Source: Symbiodinium sp. CCMP2592
Taxonomy: Eukaryota > Sar > Dinophyceae > Suessiales > Symbiodiniaceae
Assembly (NCBI GenBank): GCA_905221615.1
Contig: CAJNDT010002001.1
Location: 861,881-925,880, forward strand
Length of the DNA stretch: 64,000 nt
Direction of reading: 5' to 3'
The position numbers and the translations under genes were made by a program. This document shows, in pieces, positions 55,526 to 64,000 of the stretch; position 1 is the stretch's first letter, and each line of letters opens with the position of its first letter. The notes under the pieces were generated by a model. The model was given only the letters and a program-made list of their open reading frames with translations, was not told the origin of the DNA and did not search any database.

Positions 55526-58225
55526 CTTCGAGCTCAAAGCTGCGGGCTTCGCTGGCTTCGAACTCGGCAGACAAAGCTTCCAACCTGCGAGAAGCATGTG
55601 CCGCTGAAAAGTTTAGGGTTTACCGATAGTCTCAATTGTAGTTCCTTTTTTTGGTTAACCAAAAGCTCCATTATAGGGTCTTAACCCTGAAACTGGTTAA
55701 CCAAAAAAAGGGAGCTGCAATGGAGACTATAGGTAGGGTTTAGGTCGGGGTGCACAATCCGAAAGGCCCTTGTAAAAGCGAAGAGACAGACTCCCACTCA
55801 ACGCCACAGAGTGCCCTCGGCCCCTGGCTGTCCCTCTTGCGCGGCATACCGCTGCTGTGCAAGGGCCACATCTGCCTCTCAAAGTCTGTACAGCCATAAA
55901 GCTTAAGCTCTAAGGACGGCGGGGGCAAAGCTTGGGGCTTAGGGCCGAAATCTTGGTCTTCAGGGCCTTCAGGGCTTCGTGCTCCGCCTGAAATACGTAG
56001 GTTGCTACTTGTACTGAGGGCGGAATGCTTGCGAGGTCACAGAGGAGTTTGGATTCAGATAGTCTGCGCAGGGGCAGGGTTGGCTCAAGTCATCTGCCTC
56101 AGACCTCGTGGAGGGTCGGGGGACGTAGTAACTGGTTATTTTAGGGACTTATAAGTACCAGAACCCCAATTGGGGTCCCTTTTAGGGTACTTATAAGCCT
56201 ACTTACTAGCTACTTACTAAGTCCCCTGACCCCCCAAGCTGGACTAGCCGGGCGAGGAGTAATCGTGCCAATCCAGAAACAGGAATCAGTAACCACCTTG
56301 CAAATCAACATGTAACCACAAGCCTATCCTCGAAAGCTGGTCATGCTCAACCACTACTCCTGCAAGCTGTCATACTCATCAGATGTAGCATGCACATGCT
56401 TTCATCATCGTCACAATAAACAGTCAGCCATGACCATCAAATAAAGAGTCAGTCCGAGTCGGACACACCAATTCTCTGCTGCAAGCAAGCCTTTGCGCTC
56501 ATACCCGGCCACATCCAAAACCAGAGCCCGAGCGCAGCATGTCCAACAAAACAGCCTGCCTGAGCTGCAGCACAGGCCGCCTCAGTCCTGTTTCGCATAG
56601 ATTCGACTGACTCCCTTCAAGCACAGACCCACGCCGGCAAGCGAGCAAACGGAACGTAATTACCGGGATAGAGAGCGAGGTGAGTCAAACAGTCTAATCA
56701 ACGCGCACACACATACACCAGACCTCAATCTTCCAACCAGAACCCCTAGCCGTTGCCCTGCATGCTGCGAAACCATCAGAAACAAAATCCCAAGATCAGA
56801 TTTTCTGAATCCCAGGGGTGTCCGTCTCAATGCTGCGGTCGTCTCCTCGAGTTCCAGCTCGACGGCGCGAGCCTCCCCGCTTTTGGCTCCGCAGCCACGG
56901 GGCGAGTGTGATGCAACACTCACTAAGGTGCTCAACTGTAGTCTATAATGCCATACTGAAATGAAGATAACAAATTTCAAACCAATTTCAATCAAGCAAA
57001 AATGCATGCATTCTGGCGTACTTGAGTGATCCCCATTACCCAGGCCCCACAGTAGTTCCTTTTTGGGATTACCTTATAGAAGTCTAAACATGAACCCCAA
57101 AAAGGAACTACTTTGGGGCCGATGGGTAACCTCGCGCCGTCAAGGCCTGCTCCACGCTTTGGCGTTGGACCGCCTGTGCTGCCAAAGATCGCTGGTGAGC
57201 CTCGGCCCCAGGTGTCACATGGATCCGCTGGAAATGGGGGTAGCTCTCCAAATTAGGGTCCCTTTGTAGGGCTCCTTATAAGGGTTTGTATAGGTGTTCT
57301 ATAAGAGTAGTATGAGGGTAGTACTCTGAATTCGGGTCCCTTTGAGGGTGCCGTGCTATTTCGGGACCTAAAAAACGGGATCCCAATTCAGACAGCTACC
57401 CATATTGGAGCTCTAGGGCGGGAGAGTTGGGTTGGGGGGGGACACATATTTACGGTAGGTGTCCTCAGACTAAGGATACATCGTGTACATCGGCATAAAA
57501 TAAACCGTCCCAGCTCTTGCTCTGTGTACAGGTACAATACTTGTACATCTCTCAATCTGTCTTCGTACATATATGCGTATATGATCTGCATGCATGTTTT
57601 ATCTATTTTTAATGGTTTACACACACACATGTCTGTGTGTACATGGTACATCTGCTTCCACCGTGTTGTTCCGGGCTCGGCTCGCTTGTGTAGCCTGCGG
57701 ATAAAGAAAAAATGGTGGAGGAGGAGGAGGAGGAGGAGGAATAGCAGTAAGAGCAGGAGTTAGCGTAGGAGCAGGAATAGGCCTTTAGATACCCTACAAC
57801 ACACTACATCGCCCACCCCAGATCCCGAAGTCCTGACATCCTAAGCCCTACACGCCAAACCCCTGCACAACCCTTACACTTCCACTCCCAAAATCCCAAC
57901 ATCCTGAATCCTAAACCCCCAATCTCAAAAAGAAACACTTAGGTCCGCTGCCGTAGCCAGCTCGTCGCTCATCTTCGCCATGGCTCTCGCTTCGCTAAGA
58001 CCGTCGTCCTCCTGGGAGTGGGTTCTGACAGGCTCGAGGCGAATATCACATAAGATGGGATATTGGGCTGTCTTGTCCTACCCTGAACCTGAAACCCTGA
58101 CCTTCGAAACAAACCCCAAACACCCTAAACTCCCAAACCCCAAACTGAAGTCTACTGCCTGAGAGCCCGGCGAAGCGTCGCCGGAGCTCTGCGAGCTCGG
58201 CACTGGCCTGGGCAGCCATCTCGGC
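55526..58225 (-). CDS. coiled-coil protein gene 2, several short exons
   Basis: Minus-strand coiled-coil exons, in order: 58159-58225 (AEMAAQASAELAELRRRFAG), from 58011 down to about 57948 (EDDGLSEARAMAKMSDELAT), from 56872 to about 56828 (ARAVELELEETTAAL), from 55987 to about 55938 (AEHEALKALKTKISAL), from 55875 to about 55810 (ADVALAQQRYAAQEG) and 55526-55584 (LEALSAEFEASEARSFELE). Each follows an AG|G acceptor; several right edges are unresolved and some exons are probably missing. The exons are separated by telomere-like tracts, a family F element (56109-56239) and a family G element (55626-55732). Such Glu/Ala/Leu heptad-like proteins are usually structural or scaffold. No specific family; these may be more than one gene. 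Confidence 0.55.
55626..55732. mobile_element. family G palindromic element in a coiled-coil gene intron
   Basis: ATAGTCTCAATTGTAGTTCC pairs with GGAGCTGCAATGGAGACTAT. The inner arms carry GGTTAACC twice. It lies between the exons at 55875 and 55584. Confidence 0.85.
56109..56239. mobile_element. family F palindromic element, copy 2
   Basis: GGAGGGTCGGGGGACGTAGT pairs with ACTAAGTCCCCTGACCCCCC. The interior matches copy 1 at 38333-38498. It lies between coiled-coil exons at about 56830 and 55987. Confidence 0.85.
57036..57129. mobile_element. palindromic element (family J)
   Basis: TTACCCAGGCCCCACAGTAG pairs with CTACTTTGGGGCCGATGGGTAA. The inner arm AGTTCCTTTTTGGG resembles family G. Confidence 0.8.
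57236..57401. mobile_element. family C palindromic element, expanded
   Basis: GGGGGTAGCTCTCCAAATTA pairs with CCAATTCAGACAGCTACCC. AAAT and ATAT lie outside. The left inner arm is partly duplicated (AATTAGGGTCCCTTT at 57253, AATTCGGGTCCCTTT at 57330). Confidence 0.8.
57780..57935. repeat. telomere-like CCCTAAA tract, degenerate, with GGA repeats on its left
   Basis: (GGA)n lies at 57715-57740; CCCTACACGCC, AATCCTAAACCCCCAA and similar words follow. Confidence 0.7.
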
Positions 58226-58310
58226 CTGCTCAGATTCGGCTTTACGGTGTAGGCATGTTTCGGGTTCAGGATTTAGGGGTTTAGGGTTTACGGCGTTTAG
58301 TTTTAATTTA
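58080..58310. repeat. telomere-like tracts on both sides of a coiled-coil exon
   Basis: CCCTGAACCTGAAACCCTGA to about 58150, and TTTAGGGGTTTAGGGTTTAC at 58270-58295. The exon 58159-58225 sits between them. Confidence 0.75.
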
Positions 58311-58524
58311 AAGTTCGGCTTCAGGATTAAGGATTTTGTCACCAAACATACCCGCAATGCGGGCTTCGTCCTTCCTGAATACGAAAAATTAGGGGTGCAG
58401 GTTTAGGGTTAATCATTCAGCTTTGTGTCGGCTTGAGTGCACATTGAGAGCCTTTGTTAGGAGAGGCACAGATTATGGACAAGCGAATTTGCAAGCTGTG
58501 GTTCTTGCAACTCGTCGCTCTTAC

Positions 58525-58695
58525 GATGCTGCTTCTGATGATGATGACCAATGAGACTATGATAGTGATGAGGGAGAAGAAGAAGATGATAAGAACTACT
58601 TGAGCACTTCTCCCTATTGACCGATTACGGGAATAGCAAAAGTAGCAGAGCTGGTGGTAGTTGTAAAGTAATAGTACTAATAATAGTTGTAGTAA

Positions 58696-58741
<46 letters not shown>

Positions 58742-58750
58742 CGTAGTCGT

Positions 58751-58818
<68 letters not shown>

Positions 58819-58985
58819 CAGCGGCAGTAGTAGACGAAGAAGTAGTATCAGTAGAAGTAGAAGTTGATGCGGAAGTGGAAGTAGAAGTAGTCAGTGGCAG
58901 TGGCAGTGGCAGTGGCGGTGGCGGTGGCAGTGGCAGTGGCAGTGCTGGTGGTAGTGGTAGTGGGAGCAGCAGCAGCAGCAGTAGT
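58525..58985. repeat. TAG triplet microsatellite with GCAGTG decay
   Basis: (GTA)n at 58690-58820 interrupted by (GTC)n, then AGTGGCAGTGGCAGTGG units. Poly-Val, poly-Thr and Gly/Ser frames are artefacts. Confidence 0.95.
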
Positions 58986-59059
58986 AGGAAATATCGAGCC
59001 CTCCTTAAAGAAGCCCTCACTTTATTGAACATTGATTGAAGTCTTTCACAAGGTTGACG

Positions 59060-59225
59060 AACACGGCCCTAGACCCTATACCCTGAAACCCCAGATGCTA
59101 AAACCCCAAACCCTATACCCTAAAACCCCAAATGCTACAACCCCAAACCCTAAGACCGTGAATGCTAAAAACCCAAACCCTAAACCCTGAACCGCAAACC
59201 CTCACCTTGCCCTAAACCCTCGACT
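59060..59225. repeat. telomere-like CCCTAAA tract
   Basis: ACCCTATACCCTGAAACCCC and AACCCTAAACCCTGAACC units. Confidence 0.85.
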
Positions 59226-59257
59226 AAAGCCTCGCTGTGCGCTCGCTCCTGCGATGC

Positions 59258-59617
59258 AGCTTGGAGCTGCCGAGCCTTTGGCACATGTTGGCGCTTGACG
59301 AGGCAAGAGTGAAGACATGGGGGTTTCCGAGAATAGGGGATCCTAACATAGTACCCTAAATAGTAGGTTTAGGATTTAGGGATCCTAACATAGGGCAAGA
59401 GTGAAGACATGAGGCTCAAGGTTTAGGATTTAGGGCTTGGGACTATAGGGCTTGGGATTAGGTCATGTTTCTCGCCGAGCATGTCAATGATGAGGAAGTT
59501 GCCAAGCTTGAAGCGTTTGTGCCTGTCTGCATAAAGCAAGGCCGAACAATGAACCCCGCCATATACTATGCATGCGACTTCGATCATGATCCGCAGCGGT
59601 ATGCCGTCGTGTTCTGA
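59258..59617 (+). CDS. last exons of an unrecognised gene
   Basis: The upstream exon, ending at 59300, reads LPSLWHMLALDE before an AG|GC donor (phase 0). The intron (59301-59461) holds a broken family A element and a telomere-like stretch. Terminal exon 59462-59617 (acceptor GGGATTAG) reads VMFLAEHVNDEEVAKLEAFV, then IKQGRTMNPAIYYACDFDHD, and ends PQRYAVVF and TGA. The terminal exon is strongly coding-like. It is convergent with the minus-strand coiled-coil gene that ends at 59899. No family recognised; earlier exons are unknown. Confidence 0.6.
59319..59395. mobile_element. broken family A element with adjacent direct duplication
   Basis: Starts GGGGGTTTCCGAGAATAGGG and reaches CTAAATAGTAGG, then telomere-like sequence replaces the right half. 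An 18-bp direct repeat GGCAAGAGTGAAGACATG occurs at about 59301-59318 and 59394-59411. Confidence 0.65.
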
Positions 59618-59898
59618 GTTGAGGCTTTCAGGGGCCTACCCCTTCGAGTAGGAGGCTGCCGCAAAAATCTAAGAAAGACGGGAACCTTCATGGCCTGTTT
59701 CGGGTGTCTTCCACCACAAGAAATGTATGACGGGCCTCGATCTCTGCAGCTTTCATGGCTTCCTGGCGGATGCAAGATCATGCCTGCACTTCCCGTGACA
59801 ACATCTGCATAACTGGTCAAAAATGCATTATTGGCAGGGTCCGGAAAAAACGACAAATATCATGCTTCGCAAACAGCACCCGGCTCATCCCATGAGAC

Positions 59899-62800
59899 TT
59901 AGACTCCCGTTTCAGGTCCCTCCTCGTGCTCCGTGGTCTTTGCAGCCATGCGGGCCTTGAGACTCGCAAGCTCCTGCACCAACAAGCGCTGACACGACGA
60001 TTGCCTCACGTGCCTTCTGACCCCGTCCTTGCGCTTGCCATTGAGCTGCTCAGCTAACTCGGAGTTGCGACGCTCGTAGCCTCTCAGCCGTTTGCACAGT
60101 TTCCCTGCGACTCATACAGATGCCCAACCCGACTTCCCTGGACATCGTGAATTGTGACAGCCTCCGCCAAGTGACCCAATCAGTACTCCCAAGATAGCCA
60201 TTCGAAGCAGTTCTGGATGCACTGCTGCAAAAATTCGTGGCGGTGTTGGTCAAATCACTACCCTCAAGCGAATGCTCAGCGCAGAGTCCTTGAAACGTCC
60301 CGGACACCCGTGCCAATGACCCTCAAGTTTAGTTTAGTAACACCCTGAGGCCTGCCTTCAGTAAACTGCTCTGCGAGCTCCAAGCGTTCACTAAGGCTGC
60401 GTGCCTCCTGGGCAGAGCGCACAGCGGGGGGATGCAGAAGCTGCCGAGAGAGGCAAGTTGGCGACTGCAACAAAATCCCAGAGCAGCATGTGCTTGCGTT
60501 GACATCGGGGTCTCCTCCTCCAGATTGCCGACCAATTTGGCCGCCTGCTCTGCCTGCATGGTACACACGGAGCTCCGGAAACAACCGGCCGAAGGTATCC
60601 GTACCCTTCTTCCCTACCTTCCCTTGCGCGTGTTACTGGAACCCTCGGATGTTAGCTGGGGAAAGCCCGGCGAGACACGGGCGGGATGACAAGCACAGCC
60701 CACTCCGCGAATGACACCAACGATGACGACGACTAGAATCTAGAGTTTTTCTTCTATGCCAACACACAGTGGCCTCCTCCAAACGCGTGGAAGCCTCCTC
60801 CTGCTGCGTTGCACTGGTGCTGTTGTGGGAATAGGTCCATATTTCGTAGCTCGGGGCTGTACGGCTTTCCCGAAACCCGAATCCCAAGCACCCCCGAAAC
60901 CCAGCACAACCGCTTTTTGTGTTTATGACCAAGGGTTTATAACCAACATATGCGGTGTGCAGGGTTCCTTTGTCTTCGGCATTCTCCACAAGACGGTGAT
61001 GCTCCGCTTATCGTGCCCTGTTGCAAGATGCATGATCAACATCAGTCTTCTGAACACGTTCATCTTCTGCACACGATTATCATGCAGAACAGGTCGAAGA
61101 GCAAGGCGTTTCCTGCTACCTGTCATATGTTGTATGGTTGTTCAAGGTATCCAAAACGTCGCAGCTAGATTGCAACTGTACCGAAACACCGACCTGAAGC
61201 GGTGGCTTCAGTAGGGGGCTGAATGGGGTCATGAGCTGAAGGGCAAACAGATTGAGGCCTCCTCTCTAGATTTGTCCACATTCCGTTCTCAAAGCTTCGC
61301 GTTACCACGGCTCAAACACAAGGGAATGACTAGCTTCGCCTCGTCGTAGATCATCTTGTTCTTTATTCGCAGAAGGGAAGTTTGCGCCATCACATTTCTA
61401 CTTCCTTTGTATAAAGTGATGTCCTGGAGTTGCTCAGCTCGCTTGGACTCGGCTTGGAAGCGGCCTGCACGAGGCCCATGAGGCTTCGGGGCTCGTGGTC
61501 TTGTTTCGCATTATGCAAACGATACATGCCTGAGTGCTACGTCTCATGGATGTGCTTGTTGAGCTCGGACTAACAAGGAGCGACCAGAGATGGAGTGCTG
61601 TATACAACTTACAAATCTTCCTTCTAGGCACGTATTCTGCGAAAACAGTTCGCATCATTTCAAGCTTGATGGTATCAATCAAACTCGCATGTATCGAACT
61701 ATCGAGAGGACATGACATCATACACCTGCGGTGTAGGTTTCTATTATTTCATCTGTCACCGTCTGCAGTATAAGATTGTCAGATGTAAGAATACCCGCAC
61801 TACGCCCAAAAACTCAAACTCTAAGACCCTGAACCGTAAACTTCAAAACAGTGAACCTTAAACCCTAAATCCTACAAGTCTAAATTGGACCCGGGAGTCG
61901 TTTGAGCCCCTTTGGCCCCGGGCTCGCGCAGAGCGCTTCGGCGCGGCACTCGGCCTCCGCCTCCACCAACCTGAGGTTTGCCGGTTTTCGAAGGCTTAAC
62001 TTACACAGGTTCTTAGCAGGTTTCAGGGGTAACTGGGGGCCTTGATGAGGAACCTTGATAAAAGAGAATAGGGTTTTGGGGTGAAAAGGGAAACCTATAG
62101 GGACAGGGAATACACCCATTCCCTTTTTCGACCCCCCAGCCCCCTAAACCCGAAATCCCTCTCTCTCCTGCCTCGTCTGCAGCTCCGAGAGCGTCTCCTG
62201 CTGCTCATCGACCTCTGTCGCAAGCTGCAAGCTCCTGAGGCCATGATTTTTCACAGCCTTGTTAAAGAAGGTGTCTGCTGTTCTGACTGGTTCTTTGTAG
62301 AGCTTCAGATCCCCCTTGATGGCTCAGCGAGCATTATGGGTTTTTCGTTTTCAATCGCAGCTTTCAGAGTTGACTGCCACGCCATCAATCGCAATACTGG
62401 GCGAAGAACTGGCCATGGTCATGATCATCACCATCTTCAACTTCATCTACATCATTGCCATCACAGTCTGGTTGCAGCAGTACACTATCCTGACATTTAG
62501 GCTGCGGTTGGGTCCCTTCTTCTCTCACACTCTGATATCAAACCTCCCGAAGGTTCTGAGAACCAGAAGTTGTCATTCAAGCTTGCGGGGGGGTGTCGCG
62601 AGCCACCAGGTCATTAGAGCTCAGGGCTGAAAGCTCCAAGAAAAAGGCAGTCCTGCCCTCGCAGAGCCGTCGCTGAGCCTCCTGCTCCTCACTGCCGCAT
62701 GACATGAATTGAAACAATCATTCCATTTTTTGCTGGCTCTGGTCCTAAAGCCTGAGCTCTTCACACTGTTGCCGTCCGCATGTAACAAAACCACCTATTC

Positions 62801-63503
62801 AAGAGTTGAGAAACCAATCTCACAAACGACTGCCTGACGAAGTGGAGGATGGGAAGTGGCACGCAATGCAAGGATAGTGTGGGAATGGTGGTGCGTGATG
62901 GAGGTGTCCAGAGCCCCAAACTCCCCCCGTGAGCCCAGCACCATGTTTGCGCAACGCTGGACCCTGGGAGCCTGCACCACATTCACAGCTGCCAGGTGTT
63001 GCAGTTCCATGGCTGCCTGGAACTCACAGCTTCGGCTTCACAGCCCGGGCCCGAGATGATCAACACAGTCATGGCTCCTGCAAATACTGACAATCTACTT
63101 ACTGCCGTTCGGATACCACTTGTATGTAAGGACAGTCGGCATATGAATTTTGCCCTGTCTGCCTTCGTGCCTGTCTGTAGATGTGTGTGTGTGTGTAGTG
63201 GCTTGCGGCTCCAGGGCTCGGCATTGAAGGCTCCATCAGGATTCAAGCAAGTTGTAGGACCGAAGTCTTGCAAAATCGTGCTCGCAATCGGGCTCTCGGG
63301 CTGATCCTGCATCGCTGAAAACTTTATCAACATCATCACAGGACTCCCAGCCAAGGCTTGGCATGGCAAAGTTTTAGGACAGCTCTAAACCCCGAATGCT
63401 ACACTGCTCCAACGCCCCCCCGCCCCCCACCAAAGACCTCCCTCCGGTTGCATTCCCGACTTGGAACTGCGCCTCCAGGTCTGCTGCTTGAGCAGTCGCC
63501 TGC
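59899..63503 (-). CDS. coiled-coil protein gene 1, at least seven short exons
   Basis: Minus-strand exons: 63456-63503 (QATAQAADLEAQFQV), 62172-62234 (SLQLATEVDEQQETLSELQT), from 61970 to about 61925 (LVEAEAECRAEAL), 61424-61464 (RFQAESKRAEQLQ), from 60553 to about 60518 (AEQAAKLVGNLE), 60356-60407 (EARSLSERLELAEQFTE) and 59899-60104 (KLCKRLRGYERRNSELAEQL, then VQELASLKARMAAKTTEHEE, ending TGV and TAA). Phases agree at 62172/61970, 61424/60553, 60518/60407 and 60356/60104, and 63456/62234 is compatible; the right edge of the 61970 exon is unresolved. Donors are mostly AG|GC or AG|GA. The product is largely heptad-like coiled coil, probably structural. No specific family; the 5' end is not found and may lie beyond 63.6 kb. 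Confidence 0.7.
60910..61420. other. intron of coiled-coil gene 1; nothing recognised
   Basis: Short open frames only. No palindromic element noticed here. Confidence 0.4.
61795..61885. repeat. telomere-like CCCTAAA tract, degenerate
   Basis: AAACTCTAAGACCCTGAACC and TTAAACCCTAAATCCTAC. Confidence 0.7.
62066..62147. mobile_element. palindromic element in a coiled-coil gene 1 intron (family M)
   Basis: GGTTTTGGGGTGAAAAGGGA on the left is mirrored by TCCCTTTTTCGACCCCCC on the right. It lies in the 201-bp GC-AG intron 61971-62171. Confidence 0.6.
62240..63440. other. no further exon resolved
   Basis: Plus 62316-62630 has a frame with one hydrophobic segment (MVMIITIFNFIYIIAITVWL). A (GT)n run lies at 63183-63200. 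No splice-supported exon identified. Confidence 0.35.
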
Positions 63504-63689
63504 CTTGCGCAGAGAAGATCGGACTGGTGAGTCTGGTGGCTGAGGCACTCTGGGCAGCATCTTTCTGGGACTGTACAAGCAAGGCACTTATCTGAGGAGC
63601 ATGTGTGCATGGCAAGGAGTGCGAGAATTGAGACTTGGTCTGGCGATGGGCAAGCGAGTGACGGGGTGATACTGATGCTAATGGCGACG

Positions 63690-63835
63690 ATGACGATGAA
63701 GACGACAAGGACGAGCAGGAGGATGAGGAGGAGGGGGAGGAGGAGGGGGAGGAGGAGCAGGATGTCACTGCTGATACAGAAGAAGACTATGAGTCTGACG
63801 ACGGAGATGAAGATGAGGACCACGACGCACGAGAT
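63690..63835. repeat. GAC/GGA triplet tract
   Basis: GATGACGATGAAGACGAC and GAGGAGGGGGAGGAGGAG units. It could encode an acidic stretch on the plus strand, but no supported exon edges were found. Confidence 0.7.
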
Positions 63836-64000
63836 CATGAAAGGGATTGAAGCTTGCAACAATAGCAGACAGTCAAAACATGATGGTACTTTCATTCATG
63901 CCCATAGGTTAAGGGTAGTTGCTGCATTGCTGAAGTTTCCAAGGCCCTTCAAGTGAACTTGTTCAAGCATGGTAGGGTTCTGTACACCCAGCAAGGTGGT

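Noticed and set aside
58617-59039. Poly-Val / poly-Thr and Gly/Ser-rich proteins
   Set aside because: Translations of a TAG/GTA microsatellite. The same applies to 48328-48570, 19888-20337, 30043-30310 and the Tyr/Cys/His-rich frames at 11.1-13.6 and 25.6-27.8 kb.

Overview
The window looks like eukaryotic nuclear DNA from a protist, most probably a dinoflagellate. The grounds are: genes split into short exons with GC-rich third codon positions; introns that fit best with GC or GA as well as GT at the 5' splice site and a G after the 3' AG, a splice-site habit known from Symbiodiniaceae and relatives; scattered degenerate TTTAGGG/CCCTAAA telomere-like tracts; and long AT, GTAT, TAC and GTG microsatellites. 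No rRNA, tRNA, CRISPR array, operon or bacterial signal was seen. The taxonomic call is inference. Layout: 1-0.6 kb is an array and inverted arm of a palindromic repeat. 3.08-5.46 kb on the minus strand is the best gene, a six-exon sterol desaturase / fatty-acid hydroxylase family member whose five proposed introns each hold one short palindromic element. 6.8-10.1 kb holds two smaller plus-strand exon pairs interrupted by the same kinds of element. 10.7-20.4 kb is mostly microsatellite and unresolved sequence, with a plus-strand terminal exon at 11.77 kb. 20.5-21.3 kb (minus) has an ankyrin-repeat exon cluster. 22.1-23.8 kb has plus-strand exons of two genes and one minus-strand terminal exon. 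25.6-27.8 kb is a long GTAT/CATA microsatellite tract. 28-55 kb holds scattered exon-like pieces, including two terminal exons with a membrane segment near the C-terminus (37.4 and 52.3 kb) and several coiled-coil exons, between palindromic elements and telomere-like tracts. 55.5-63.5 kb carries two minus-strand coiled-coil genes and one convergent plus-strand terminal exon (59.46-59.62 kb). The main observation is the link between introns and elements. At least ten elements, from several terminal-inverted-repeat (TIR) families, sit inside introns whose removal joins open exons in frame. This fits introner-like mobile elements that have built much of the intron content here, possibly several families at once. 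The exon models were built by hand from reading-frame continuity, splice rules and a few recognised motifs; only the desaturase and the ankyrin exon rest on family-level motifs. Most other genes are unrecognised and are described only by what is visible.
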